Numbered from the stretch's first letter, positions 26,200 to 35,259 are shown. The stretch is DNA of 64,000 nt from Roseomonas sp. (GCA_020249265.1 JADCGA010000003.1:1-64000), one strand, 5' to 3'. Made by a program: numbers and translations. The notes: generated by a model not told the origin, from the letters alone.

Positions 26200-27186
26200 T
26201 TAATCTAGTTTGGCGCCAGAGATCTCCACCAATTCGCGCCAGACACGATCCTGGCTACGCACGTAATCGGTGAAGCCTTCCGGCGTATCATCCGAAATGG
26301 CCGTGAAGCCAAGCGGAATGAGTTTTTCGCCATATTCGCGGTCTCGCGCCGCACCGATGGTGGCGCGGTGCAAAGCCTGGGCGATTGGCGCGGGCGTGCC
26401 GGCGGCGGCGGAAATACAATACCAGAATTCCATATCCATATCAGAACCAGGGATGAGTTCTGCCATGCCGCGCACATTCTCAAGCCCCGCGACCTGAGGC
26501 TGGCGCTTCTGGCTACCAACCGCTAGCGCACGCAGCCGCCCTTCCCGCACATGCGGCATCAGCGCGGGCATGCCATCAAAAATCATGTCCACATTCCCGG
26601 CGAGCAGATCATTCAAGCCGGGGGCGATGCCACGATAAGGCACATGCGAGACCTCGATCCCCGCGGATTGCATGAGCTTGGAAATGGTCAAATGGCTGAT
26701 GGTGCCGATGCCGGATGATGCGGCGCTGATCTGGCCTGGGCGGCGTTTCGCATCCGCCACGAATTCTTCGAATGTGCGCCAAGGGCGGTTCGCGTTCACC
26801 ACAAACAGCGTGGAACCGACAGACACGCGCGAGATATGCGTGAAATCCCGAATGCCATCGAAAGGCATGCCTTTGTGGTAGAGGTACTTATTGGCAAGCA
26901 AAATGGTGGCCCCGCCCAGGAAAAGGATATGACCATCCGGCGCGCTGCGCGCCACCACCTCACCGGCGATATTCCCGCCGGCGCCAGGGCGGTTATCAAT
27001 AATCACAGTCTGGCCAAGCAGCGGCCCCATACGTTCGGCGACAAGCCGCGCGGTGATATCGGCAGCCCCGGCGGGCGGGAAGGGCACTACCAAGCGCAAG
27101 GGCCGCGTTGGAAAACCCTGCGCCCGCGCAATCGCCGGCGCGGCAAGCCCCGCAATCAGTGCGGCGCGGCGGGTGAGATTTATCAT
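26200..27186 (-). CDS. Bug-family (TctC-like) periplasmic solute receptor
   Basis: A 328-residue receptor of the tripartite tricarboxylate transporter class. A short signal peptide (about residues 1-22, ending at ARAQG) is followed by FPTRPLRLVVPFPPAGAADI and DNRPGAGGNIAGEVVA, the two family hallmarks. GGGAGGT precedes the start. It lies 17 bases after the MBL-fold hydrolase gene, and 22 bases before the NIPSNAP gene. Its ligand is probably the substrate of the surrounding catabolic enzymes. No tctAB genes are present, so it must use a membrane component encoded elsewhere. Confidence 0.9.
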   Translation of the reverse strand: MINLTRRAALIAGLAAPAIARAQGFPTRPLRLVVPFPPAGAADITARLVAERMGPLLGQTVIIDNRPGAGGNIAGEVVARSAPDGHILFLGGATILLANKYLYHKGMPFDGIRDFTHISRVSVGSTLFVVNANRPWRTFEEFVADAKRRPGQISAASSGIGTISHLTISKLMQSAGIEVSHVPYRGIAPGLNDLLAGNVDMIFDGMPALMPHVREGRLRALAVGSQKRQPQVAGLENVRGMAELIPGSDMDMEFWYCISAAAGTPAPIAQALHRATIGAARDREYGEKLIPLGFTAISDDTPEGFTDYVRSQDRVWRELVEISGAKLD

Positions 27187-27203
27187 GCTAACCTCCCTTT
27201 TTT

Positions 27204-27998
27204 CTATTTTGATGGCTCGCGGTGCAGTTCCACCACAATGCCTTCCTGCCCAGCCATGGCTGGATAGCGGCGCATCACTTCCGGGTCGTGGCCCGGCACG
27301 ATGTGCTTCGGGCTGGGTGCGAGTGCGCGCAGCCTGTCAAAACCTTCCAGCATTTCACCAATATGAAATGCCGTGGTGAAGGGCCGGCCCGCTTCCATGT
27401 TTTCGTAGAAATGCGTGACATCTGAAGCGAGCACCACACGCCCGCGTGCGGTATTCACGCGCACACATTGCAGCCCCATGGAATGCCCACCGCAGGCATG
27501 CACCGTAATCCCTGGCGCCACTTCCGCATCGCCATTATGGAAGACGACACGTTCGGCGAAATTCATCCGCACCATACCGACTACGTCTTCAACTTCGAAG
27601 GAATGGCGGAGCTTCGGGTATTTCATGTAGCGCCCAGTCGCATAGTGCATTTCCGGTTCCTGCAAGTGGAACTTCGCCTTGGCGAATTTATGGAAACTGC
27701 CGACATGGTCATAATGCAGGTGGGAAATCACCACATCTTCAACCTTGTCAGGATCAACGCTCAGCAGCTTCAGGCTTTCAATCGGGCAGCGCAGGTAATT
27801 TCGCTTGCGCTTGGCCGCCACTTCCGCCGTGAAGCCGGTATCTATGATCACCGCGCGGTCCTCATTCACCGCAGCCCAAACGAAGTAATCCATGGGCATC
27901 GGCGCATCATGCGGGTCGCCGCCGATGAAATGTTCCGTGCGCTTGGCATCGCGCATGGCATAGCGCAGCGCATAGACGCGGTATTCGGGCTCAGTCAT
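27204..27998 (-). CDS. MBL-fold hydrolase, N-acyl-homoserine-lactonase-like
   Basis: A 264-residue metallo-beta-lactamase-fold enzyme. The dinuclear zinc motif HLHYDHVGS is at about residues 106-114, followed by conserved His and Asp residues (ACGGHSMG, VVLASDVTHFY, VPGHDP). This arrangement is that of the AHL-lactonase family, which opens lactone rings. In this operon a non-signalling lactone from catabolism is at least as likely a substrate as an AHL. I start at ATG 27998. An open frame continues upstream to 28100 but runs through the palindromic repeat and is not credible. Confidence 0.82.
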   Translation of the reverse strand: MTEPEYRVYALRYAMRDAKRTEHFIGGDPHDAPMPMDYFVWAAVNEDRAVIIDTGFTAEVAAKRKRNYLRCPIESLKLLSVDPDKVEDVVISHLHYDHVGSFHKFAKAKFHLQEPEMHYATGRYMKYPKLRHSFEVEDVVGMVRMNFAERVVFHNGDAEVAPGITVHACGGHSMGLQCVRVNTARGRVVLASDVTHFYENMEAGRPFTTAFHIGEMLEGFDRLRALAPSPKHIVPGHDPEVMRRYPAMAGQEGIVVELHREPSK

Positions 27999-28029
27999 GC
28001 CATATGCTCCTGCTTCACGGGCTGCATTC

Positions 28030-28105
28030 CTAGACCATGATCCGTTCTGCCGGATCATGGTCCGGTCTTGTTTGAGCGGCTGATTCACCGCTCCGGTCAT
28101 TCGAC
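28030..28105. repeat. Palindromic repeat at the 3' end of the ene-reductase gene (copy D)
   Basis: ACCATGATCCG (28034-28044) and CGGATCATGGT (28051-28061) form a perfect 11-bp stem around TTCTGC. GAGCGG (28074-28079) and CCGCTC (28088-28093) form a second stem. The double-palindrome layout resembles small intergenic elements of alphaproteobacteria. It contains the stop codon (28030-28032) of the ene-reductase gene. It is not identical in sequence to copies A and B. Confidence 0.7.
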
Positions 28106-30060
28106 CTACGCGGATCAGACGCTAGCGCTAGCCCAACCATCGAGGCATCACGCAATACGGAAAGAAAATCACCGGGCTGATTGGCATCGCCCACCACGGT
28201 AAAGGGAATGCCGCTGGCTTCCACCGCCGGTAGTGCATCCAAATTGGGCAAAGCGCCGATGGCAGCAATCACATGCGTCACGCCCGCAATCTCGCGCGCC
28301 GTGCCATCTTCGGTGAAATACAGCACATTGCCAGCCAACCGCGCATCGCGCACCTTGGTGTGGACGGTTGTGCCAACTTCGCGCAGCCTGATCATCAGAT
28401 CGGTGCGGTTATTGCGCGCCATGGCGGGTGCGATGGCGGGCAGGGCTTCAAGGATTGAGATACGGCAGCCGCGCTGCACAAGCACATCCGCCACTTCGAG
28501 CCCGACAATGCCACCACCAATCACCGCAACCTGCGCGCCATCTGGCACCAATACGGGATTCGCGATCACATCCCAAGCTTGCAGCGGCGCCGCCCCTGGC
28601 AGCATCAACGGGCGCGGCCTGGCGCCGGTGGCCACTACCACATGATCCGGCGCGAAAGCCCTGATGGCATCGGCGCTTGCCGTCACGCCATAACGCACCG
28701 GTACGCCCAACGCCTGCACCTGATCCCAACGCCAAGACCAGGCAGGGCGCACTTCTTCCTTATCCGGCGCCGCCACGGCCAAATGAATCTGCCCACCGGC
28801 ACGCGCGGATTTCTCCCAGATTTCCACCTGATGCCCGCGCGCTGCCGCCAGCCGCGCAACCTCTGCCCCCGCCAAGCCCGCCCCCAAAATCAAGACCCGC
28901 TGCTTCACAGGGGCCGGCGCAAATGGCCCATCAATGAATTCTGGCGCTTCCAATTCCGTGCCTAGCATGGGGTTCACCACGCAGGCGACATCGCGTTCCA
29001 GAGTCAGACGCTCAAAACACACATTGCAGGAAATGCAGCCACGAATGGCCACCTTGCTTTCACCAAAGGCCTTGCGCGGCCAATGCGCATCAGCCGTCAG
29101 CGCCCGGCCCAGCGAGACATAATCCGCCGCGCCGGAGGCCAAAACCGCTTCCGCATCTTCCGGTGACAAGATGCGCCCAGCGATAATGGTTGGGATGGAA
29201 ACTGCTTCCGTAATCGGCCTCGCATGGGGTTCCAAAGTGCGGCGCGGCATGGATGGTGGCTGAATGCAAAAGCGCGACAAAGCCGGGCTTTCATTCGTCC
29301 CGCCAGAAAGATCAAGCGCCGTAACCCCCGCCGCTTCCAATAGCTTCGCGAGTTCGACCATTTCCTCAACCGGGTAGCCATCATCGCAATATTCGGTGCA
29401 GGAAATCCGCACCCAAAGCGGGAAATCCGGCAGCGCATCCCGCAGCCGATGCACGGTTTCCAACAGCAAGCGCGCGCGGTTTTCGAGCGTCCCGCCGTAA
29501 CGGTCGGTGCGCTTATTGATGCGCTGCGTCAGGAATTGATGAAATAAATACCCATTGGCGGCGTGTAGCTCCACCGCATCATAACCCGCCTGCCACAGCC
29601 GCCTTGCCGCAGCGACAAAATCCGTCTGGATTTCGGTGATCTCCGCCTGTTCCAGCGGCCGCACCTCATCGCCCGTATTCGGATTGCGCCAGGGCGAAGG
29701 GCCGACGGGTTCCATATTCAGCACCATGCGCCGCAACAGCGCGCCCCGGTGATTGATCTGCCCCACCGTCACGCAATCATGCCGCTTGATCCCTTCCACC
29801 AGCCGCGCCAGGCCGGGGATGAAGCGATCATGATAAATCCAGAGCGAATTATTATGCGCGCGCCCACCGGCACTCACCGCCATCGCTTCCGTCACGATGG
29901 CGGCAACCCCACCCTTGGCGCGTTCTTCGTAATAGGCGCGGTCGCGTTCAGTTGAGAGCCCATCGCTGGTGCTGAAATTCGTACCCATCGGCGCCATGAT
30001 GAGCCGGTTTTTCATCCGGAGCGGACCAATCCGCCCCGGCTGTTGCATCAGCAAACTCAT
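28030..30060 (-). CDS. FMN/FAD/4Fe-4S ene-reductase (2,4-dienoyl-CoA reductase-like)
   Basis: A 676-residue NADH:flavin oxidoreductase of the FadH/old-yellow-enzyme type. The N-terminal TIM barrel (about 1-340) binds FMN and includes QINHRGALLRR, ELHAANGYLFHQFLTQ and NKRTDRYGG. A cluster region follows with CISCNVC and a further cysteine in VACVVNP (about 345-365) for 4Fe-4S. The C-terminal half holds two Rossmann nucleotide sites (RVLILGAGLAGAEVARLAA and VAVIGGGIVGLEVADVL). It probably reduces a conjugated double bond in a catabolic intermediate. The last 20 or so residues (from about RSGESAAQTR to the stop) are encoded by a palindromic repeat, so the native C-terminus has been replaced or extended. 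Confidence 0.88.
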   Translation of the reverse strand: MSLLMQQPGRIGPLRMKNRLIMAPMGTNFSTSDGLSTERDRAYYEERAKGGVAAIVTEAMAVSAGGRAHNNSLWIYHDRFIPGLARLVEGIKRHDCVTVGQINHRGALLRRMVLNMEPVGPSPWRNPNTGDEVRPLEQAEITEIQTDFVAAARRLWQAGYDAVELHAANGYLFHQFLTQRINKRTDRYGGTLENRARLLLETVHRLRDALPDFPLWVRISCTEYCDDGYPVEEMVELAKLLEAAGVTALDLSGGTNESPALSRFCIQPPSMPRRTLEPHARPITEAVSIPTIIAGRILSPEDAEAVLASGAADYVSLGRALTADAHWPRKAFGESKVAIRGCISCNVCFERLTLERDVACVVNPMLGTELEAPEFIDGPFAPAPVKQRVLILGAGLAGAEVARLAAARGHQVEIWEKSARAGGQIHLAVAAPDKEEVRPAWSWRWDQVQALGVPVRYGVTASADAIRAFAPDHVVVATGARPRPLMLPGAAPLQAWDVIANPVLVPDGAQVAVIGGGIVGLEVADVLVQRGCRISILEALPAIAPAMARNNRTDLMIRLREVGTTVHTKVRDARLAGNVLYFTEDGTAREIAGVTHVIAAIGALPNLDALPAVEASGIPFTVVGDANQPGDFLSVLRDASMVGLALASDPRRSNDRSGESAAQTRPDHDPAERIMV

Positions 30061-30066
30061 GGCGAA

Positions 30067-31002
30067 TTACTGCGCCTTATCCGCATCCAAAACCGCTTGC
30101 ACGGCTGCCGGATCGCAGTTGATCTGAACACCCGCGCGTTCCAATTGCAGCTTCATGGGCACGCGGCTGTCGAGGTTTTCCCAGCCGCGATTCAGCGCCT
30201 CATTCATTTCTTCCAACGCCAGATTGCAGAAGCGCATCGGCACATTCAATTCGCGGCCCATGGTCACCGCCAAGGTCACGTCCTTATGCGCCAGCTTCAG
30301 CGCGAAGGCGGGTGGATCATATTTATCTACCAGGAATTGATCCGTGATGCGGTCAAAAGTGCGCTTGCGCCCAAGTGCGCCCTGGCGCACGGCCTTCCAG
30401 AGATCAAGCGGGTCCATCCCCGCCTTTACGCCCATGGAAAACACTTCGGCTATGGCGGTTTGAATCGCATAGCCGGCCATGTTGTGCACAAGCTTCGCGA
30501 CAGTCGCAGTGCCGATCGGGCCGATATAGGCGGCCTGATCACCAAAGGCGTCCAGCACCTTTTTGTATTTATCGAAAACTTCCTTGTCGCCGCCGACCCA
30601 GATGGCCAACTTGCCGGTCTCCGCACCCTTCGGTCCGCCGCTGACGGGCGCGTCAAAACCATAAGCGCCCTTGGTCGCGAGTGCTTCCGCCATGCGTTTC
30701 ATCAGCGCCTGGGAATTGGTGGAAAGGTCGAAATAGGCCGCGCCTTTTTGCACGCCGGCCAGAATGCCTTCGGGGCCGAAAATCACTGGCTCCACTTCCT
30801 TGGGGCCAGGCAGGGAGGTGAAAATCACCTCACATTGTTCCGCCACTGCCTTGGGCGTTCCCGCCCAGGTCGCGCCGGCGGCCAGCCGATTGGCGCCGGC
30901 TTCGCGGCGGATGTCATGCACCACCAGTTGATAGCCGGCCTTTTGCAGATTGGCGGCCATGAAGGCGCCCATGGTGCCAAGGCCGATAAAACCGATTTTC
31001 AT
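30067..31002 (-). CDS. 3-hydroxyisobutyrate-dehydrogenase-family oxidoreductase
   Basis: A 311-residue NAD(P)-dependent beta-hydroxyacid dehydrogenase. The Rossmann loop GFIGLGTMGAFMAANL is at the N-terminus, the substrate-binding DAPVSGGPKGAE lies near 122-133, and the catalytic lysine is in GTATVAKLVHNM near 170. Family members oxidise 3-hydroxyisobutyrate, tartronate semialdehyde and related acids, so the substrate is not fixed. ATG 31002 matches the family start; an upstream in-frame ATG would add a non-family basic stretch. It is four bases after the CMD gene and six bases before the ene-reductase gene. Confidence 0.88.
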   Translation of the reverse strand: MKIGFIGLGTMGAFMAANLQKAGYQLVVHDIRREAGANRLAAGATWAGTPKAVAEQCEVIFTSLPGPKEVEPVIFGPEGILAGVQKGAAYFDLSTNSQALMKRMAEALATKGAYGFDAPVSGGPKGAETGKLAIWVGGDKEVFDKYKKVLDAFGDQAAYIGPIGTATVAKLVHNMAGYAIQTAIAEVFSMGVKAGMDPLDLWKAVRQGALGRKRTFDRITDQFLVDKYDPPAFALKLAHKDVTLAVTMGRELNVPMRFCNLALEEMNEALNRGWENLDSRVPMKLQLERAGVQINCDPAAVQAVLDADKAQ

Positions 31003-31006
31003 CGCT

Positions 31007-31345
31007 TCAGCCCTTCTTCGCCTGATCCTGCGCTTCAAATACATCAACGGCGACATGCGCTGCCGTCATGGCGGAAGGCCAGCCGGAATACATGGAAAGA
31101 TGCGTGATGATTTCTGAAATTTCCTCGCGCGAGAGCCCATTGGTCAGGCCGCGGGCGATATGGCTGTTCAATTGATCCTGCCAGCCCATTGCGACCAGCG
31201 CGGCGATCGTCACCATGGAACGATCACGCTTGGAAAGCTGAGGCCGTTCCCAGACATCGCCATAAACATATTGGTGGGTCATCTCCACCAGCTTGGGGAA
31301 ATCCGGATTGATCCGGTCGCGGCGCGCGGAAGGCGGGGCAGCCAT
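31007..31345 (-). CDS. Carboxymuconolactone decarboxylase family protein
   Basis: A 112-residue all-helical protein of the CMD/AhpD-like fold. The core reads LSKRDRSMVTIAALVAMG, then LNSHIARGLTNGLSREEISEIITHLSMYSGWPSAMTAA, which is the gamma-carboxymuconolactone decarboxylase pattern with no AhpD CxxC pair, so a redox role is unlikely. ATG 31345 has GAGGAG upstream. It is the first gene of the minus-strand catabolic operon, and the 141-base gap upstream is the likely promoter region. Confidence 0.85.
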   Translation of the reverse strand: MAAPPSARRDRINPDFPKLVEMTHQYVYGDVWERPQLSKRDRSMVTIAALVAMGWQDQLNSHIARGLTNGLSREEISEIITHLSMYSGWPSAMTAAHVAVDVFEAQDQAKKG

Positions 31346-31486
31346 GGGAAGTCTCCTCATGCGGTGTCAGCACAGCACCGGCAGAGGAATGGCTGAGCGT
31401 GCAACGCACCCAAGCCCTGACCTTCCCCCACTTCTTCTGTGTTGAGCGTATCCTGCGACCAGTCGCGCCGCGCCGCAAGCGGGCTT

Positions 31487-31981
31487 TCAGCCGCCCGTCA
31501 CACTGCGCCGCGCAAGGTCAAGCGCCGCCGCCACGGTGGCTTCACGCACCGCAGCGCGGTCACCTGGAAAGACATGGCGTTCCACCAGCGTTGACGCGCC
31601 GTCGCGTGCGCAGCCTATGAACACCAAACCCACCGGCTTGCCTGGTGTAGCACCACCTGGTCCCGCAATGCCGGTGCAGGAAAGGGCAAGTGAAACACCC
31701 GCACGCGCACGCGCCCCTTCCGCCATTGCGCGCGCCACTTCCGCGCTGACAGCGCCGTGCTGCGACAGGCTTTCTGGGCTTACGCCAACCATTTTCTGCT
31801 TTGCATCATTCGAATAGGTCACAAAGCCAGCCATGACGACGGAAGATGATCCCGCAATTGCGGTCAGTGCGGCGGCAATCAGCCCGCCGGTGCAGCTTTC
31901 CGCCGTTGCCAGCGTCATTCCCTTGGCATCCATCTGCGCAAGCAGGTTGCGCGCCTGATCAAGAGTGGCCTCAGGCAGCAT
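31487..31981 (-). CDS. pncC: CinA C-terminal family nicotinamide-nucleotide amidohydrolase
   Basis: A 164-residue stand-alone PncC/CinA-C domain that deamidates nicotinamide mononucleotide to nicotinate mononucleotide in NAD recycling. The conserved block LATAESCTGGLIAAALT carries the catalytic serine (residue 29 or so), and VSLALSCTGIAGPGGATPGKPVGLVFIG is the second hallmark. It lies three bases after pgpA and is the last gene of the radA-to-pncC run. Confidence 0.9.
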   Translation of the reverse strand: MLPEATLDQARNLLAQMDAKGMTLATAESCTGGLIAAALTAIAGSSSVVMAGFVTYSNDAKQKMVGVSPESLSQHGAVSAEVARAMAEGARARAGVSLALSCTGIAGPGGATPGKPVGLVFIGCARDGASTLVERHVFPGDRAAVREATVAAALDLARRSVTGG

Positions 31982-31984
31982 GGG

Positions 31985-32434
31985 TCAGATCACTCCCGGC
32001 AGAAAGGGGCGCGCCAGGATCAGCGCCAGGGCGGCCAGCGCACCCGCGACAATATCATCCAGCATGACACCAAAAGCCCCCTTTTGCTGATCCGCCCAGG
32101 AAATCGGCCAGGGTTTCAGGATATCGAAAATGCGAAACAGGCCGAAGGCAATCAGCACGCCCCAGATGCTTGCTCCCAGGCTCAAGCCCGCCAGGGCTAT
32201 CAGCATGCCTGCTGCCTCATCCACCACAATCCAGCCGGGGTCTTGATTGGGCGTGTCGCGGAGCACTTCACGCACGGCGTAAAAGCCGATCAGCGTCACC
32301 AGCAGTGCAAGCAGCACCGCAGCAAGCGGCCCGAGCAAGGCCACCGGCAAAACCACCAATGATCCCCAAGTGCCAGGCGCGGGGTTCAGCCGCCCAACGC
32401 CGCCCATCGTCGCAATCAACAAGGGCAGATTCAT
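31985..32434 (-). CDS. pgpA: Phosphatidylglycerophosphatase A
   Basis: A 149-residue inner-membrane phosphatase converting phosphatidylglycerophosphate to phosphatidylglycerol. Motifs: PAPGTWGSL near the N-terminus, WIVVDEAAGM in the middle, and FGVMLDDIVAGA near the C-terminus, with four hydrophobic helices. ATG 32434 starts MNLPLLIATMGG, which matches the family. It starts a few bases after the lytic transglycosylase stop, and the two are likely co-transcribed. It completes the pathway begun by PgsA (19479-20096). Confidence 0.92.
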   Translation of the reverse strand: MNLPLLIATMGGVGRLNPAPGTWGSLVVLPVALLGPLAAVLLALLVTLIGFYAVREVLRDTPNQDPGWIVVDEAAGMLIALAGLSLGASIWGVLIAFGLFRIFDILKPWPISWADQQKGAFGVMLDDIVAGALAALALILARPFLPGVI

Positions 32435-32438
32435 GCGC

Positions 32439-34532
32439 TTATTTCGCGCTGGCAAGCCAGCTTGCCATGGGGTGCGGCGCATTGGCCGGCGGGTTCTGGC
32501 GCGCGCGATAAATTACCGCGCCTTCAACAATGCGCTGCACGTAATTGCGCGTCTCGGTAAAGGGAATCATTTCCATCCAATCGAGCAAATCGCGTTCACC
32601 CCGCAGAGGATTGCCATAGGTGACAAGCCATTCATCCACGCGCCGCGGCCCGGCATTATAGGCTGCGGCTGCCATCACCAGCGACCCTTCGAAGCGCCCG
32701 AGCATTTCATCCAGATAGGCCGCGCCAAGCCTGATATTGGCCTGTGGGTCCGCCGTCAGCATTTCCGCGCGGAAATTCATGCCAAGCCGACGCGCGACAG
32801 TCTGGGCGGTGGAAGGCAGCAATTGCATGAGCCCGCGCGCATTGGCGCTGCTGACCGCTTCCGTATCGAAATTGCTTTCCTGCCGCGTGACCGAGAGAAT
32901 AAAGGCAGGTTCGGGTGACGTGACAGGCACACGGAAAGGTGTGGGCCAGCCTTCCGGCAGTAGCACATCGCCTTCAATGGCGGATCGCCGCGCCACCCAA
33001 ACGGCATGGTCGGGCCGGCCGATATGGTTGGCCAGCCGCACTGTCAGCAGCCTGTCCTGTGCATCGGATGATGTTGCCTGCAAGCGCATGAGAAATACGC
33101 GTGTGCGGCGCGTCTCACCAAGTTCCGCCAGCGTCGTCACCACGCGCGCCAATTCGCGCTGCGCGAATTCCTGGGCAAGTCTTTGATCAATCGGCGGCGT
33201 TTGAAGTGCGCGCAGGCGCTGATCAAGGGCCTCCTGGCTTTCACCCATGGTCAGCGCCGCAAGCTGGCCGTAAAAGGCAGTCGGCAATTGAGCCGCTGCC
33301 GTATAGCGTTCGCGCGCGGTGCCACTTGCCCCACGCGCCGCCAACGCCCTACCTTCCCAATATAGCGCGCGGGCGCGAGTGATCACCGAACGCGTGCCAA
33401 GCGCCATCGCCACAAAATGCCGCTGCGCCAGAACAGGATCATTCAAAAAGCGCAGCGCGATGAAACCCGCCAGGAATTCCGCTTCTTGCCGGCCATCGCT
33501 GCCCAGGGGCTGGCCGTGAAAGGCCGCGATGCGGTGCGCATCCTTCGCGTTGTTCAAGCGCAATAATTTGCGCGCGAGGATTTGCCGCTCCGCCCAGACC
33601 GAGCGCGCGATTTCGGGGTCCATGTTTGCCTGGAAGGGTTCCGCCACAATCCAGCTTGCCGCCGCATCGGCGTCCTGATCACGGCGGCGTAGCAGACGCG
33701 CCCTTTCATAAGCCCAGCCGAGGTCAAGCGGGCGCAGAAGAATCTGGGTCTCCTCTGGTGTCGCCGCCAAACGCATCCGGATTTGGCCGGAACCACGTGA
33801 CACGCCACTCATGCGTTCCAACGCGCGCTGGGCGCCTTCCATGTCGCGTGCGAAAAACAGTCGATCAAAACGTTGTTGATGATCATCCGCGGTCAGCAAT
33901 CGGCCAAATTGCGCCATGATCCTGGCTTCAGTCGCCGCATCGCCAGGTGCTTCCACCCAAACACGACGAAGCGCACGTCGAGCGCCTGCTTCACCATCAG
34001 CATCGGCGGCTGCCTCGGCATTCGGTTGCGCCGGCGTTACGCGCGTTTGGTTGGGCCCACGCCTGACCATATCCAACAAATTGGATGCTTGCGATTGACT
34101 GGGGGCGGCGGGAGCGCTGCGTGTCAGTGCCTCTGCATGGCGTAGCGCGCCTGAGAGCGTCCGTGCCGGAAAGGTATTGAAATGCGCTATTGCCAGCACA
34201 TCATCGGCTGGCCCACCAAAGGCGGCCTCGGCGCGACGCGCGATGGTATCCACCTGCGGCCAATCCGGATTTTCGCGCAAAAAGCCCACGAGTTCAGCCG
34301 CTGTGGCCGGCGCAGTGCGATGCGTAAGGCGCATCCACAGCACGATTTTGGGGACCGAGGGATCGGCAGCGGCCGCATAGGTTTCCGCCTCCGCCCAACG
34401 CGACCCATTGGCGGCGGCGAGGGCGGCCCTGCCGGCTGTGATGCGCGCAGCCTGAGGCGAAGCAGTTTGTGCAGCGGCCGCACCGGGCAGCAGCAGCGGA
34501 AGGCAGAGCAGGAACCGGCGTGGAAGCCTCAT
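32439..34532 (-). CDS. Soluble lytic murein transglycosylase (Slt-type)
   Basis: A 697-residue periplasmic enzyme that cleaves peptidoglycan glycan strands with formation of 1,6-anhydromuramic ends. A Sec signal peptide covers residues 1-22 (MRLPRRFLLCLPLLLPGAAAA). A long helical superhelix (about 25-510) is followed by the SLT catalytic domain: SVTRQESNFDTEAVS (catalytic Glu in RQESNF), ARGLMQLLPSTAQTVARRLG, and AAAAYNAGPRRVDEW. ATG 34532 is chosen because the signal peptide begins there. It lies seven bases after the SDR gene. Confidence 0.9.
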   Translation of the reverse strand: MRLPRRFLLCLPLLLPGAAAAQTASPQAARITAGRAALAAANGSRWAEAETYAAAADPSVPKIVLWMRLTHRTAPATAAELVGFLRENPDWPQVDTIARRAEAAFGGPADDVLAIAHFNTFPARTLSGALRHAEALTRSAPAAPSQSQASNLLDMVRRGPNQTRVTPAQPNAEAAADADGEAGARRALRRVWVEAPGDAATEARIMAQFGRLLTADDHQQRFDRLFFARDMEGAQRALERMSGVSRGSGQIRMRLAATPEETQILLRPLDLGWAYERARLLRRRDQDADAAASWIVAEPFQANMDPEIARSVWAERQILARKLLRLNNAKDAHRIAAFHGQPLGSDGRQEAEFLAGFIALRFLNDPVLAQRHFVAMALGTRSVITRARALYWEGRALAARGASGTARERYTAAAQLPTAFYGQLAALTMGESQEALDQRLRALQTPPIDQRLAQEFAQRELARVVTTLAELGETRRTRVFLMRLQATSSDAQDRLLTVRLANHIGRPDHAVWVARRSAIEGDVLLPEGWPTPFRVPVTSPEPAFILSVTRQESNFDTEAVSSANARGLMQLLPSTAQTVARRLGMNFRAEMLTADPQANIRLGAAYLDEMLGRFEGSLVMAAAAYNAGPRRVDEWLVTYGNPLRGERDLLDWMEMIPFTETRNYVQRIVEGAVIYRARQNPPANAPHPMASWLASAK

Positions 34533-34539
34533 GACACCA

Positions 34540-35259
34540 CTATCCCTCAAGCAATATGCGCGCGCCATGGCGCGTCTCACTGGGCAGACAAAGCGTCGCT
34601 ATGCCAGGCGCGACATCAGCAGGTTGCGGGATTGTGGAAGGGTCCTCGCCCGGCATGGCAGCGGCGCGCATTTTGGTGGCGACAATATCAGGATCAACAA
34701 GGTTCACGCGCAAGGGCGTGGCCTCCACCTCCTGCGCCCAAGTCATTACCAGATGCTCCATGCCCGCCTTGGATGCGCCATACATGCCCCAATAAGCGCG
34801 GGGCCGCAGCACCCGCCCGCTTGTGACAAACACCGCACGCCCCGCATCAGAAGCGCGCAAGGGCGGATCGCAACTGCGGATCAGGCGCCAGCTTGCGGTC
34901 AGGTTCACCGCCATCACTTCCGCCCAATCGCGCGGATCAATATGTGCAACCGGCGTCAGCTTGTTCAAAGCACCTGCATTATGCACCAGAATATCCAGCC
35001 GACCGAAGCGCTCCACGATGGAAGGGCCGATCATGTCTATGTCTTTTTCGGCCTTTTGCAGATTAAAGGGCAGCAGAGTCGCGGGCTTGCCGCCAGCGGC
35101 GCGGATCGCGTCATCCACTTCTTCAAGCCCGCCCTGGGTGCGCGCCACCAGCACGCATTGCGCGCCAAGCTTCGCCAATTCCAGCGCCAGCGCCGCGCCA
35201 ATACCGCGTGACGCACCGGTGATCAGCGCAACGCGTCCATCCAAATCCGCCATGCTCAT
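34540..35259 (-). CDS. Short-chain dehydrogenase/reductase
   Basis: A 239-residue cytosolic SDR with the classical TGASRGIGAALA cofactor loop, LVHNAGA (NAG) segment and YGASK active site near residue 160. A serine in FVTSGRVL precedes it by about a dozen residues. The substrate is unknown. Its ATG overlaps the purF stop by four bases (ATGA at 35256-35259), so it is embedded in the purF operon although no purine role is evident. The lytic transglycosylase follows seven bases after its stop. Confidence 0.87.
   Translation of the reverse strand: MSMADLDGRVALITGASRGIGAALALELAKLGAQCVLVARTQGGLEEVDDAIRAAGGKPATLLPFNLQKAEKDIDMIGPSIVERFGRLDILVHNAGALNKLTPVAHIDPRDWAEVMAVNLTASWRLIRSCDPPLRASDAGRAVFVTSGRVLRPRAYWGMYGASKAGMEHLVMTWAQEVEATPLRVNLVDPDIVATKMRAAAMPGEDPSTIPQPADVAPGIATLCLPSETRHGARILLEG

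Noticed and set aside
27999-28100. Upstream extension of the lactonase-like frame to 28100
   Set aside because: It would be translated from a palindromic repeat with no ribosome-binding site; family alignment begins at ATG 27998.
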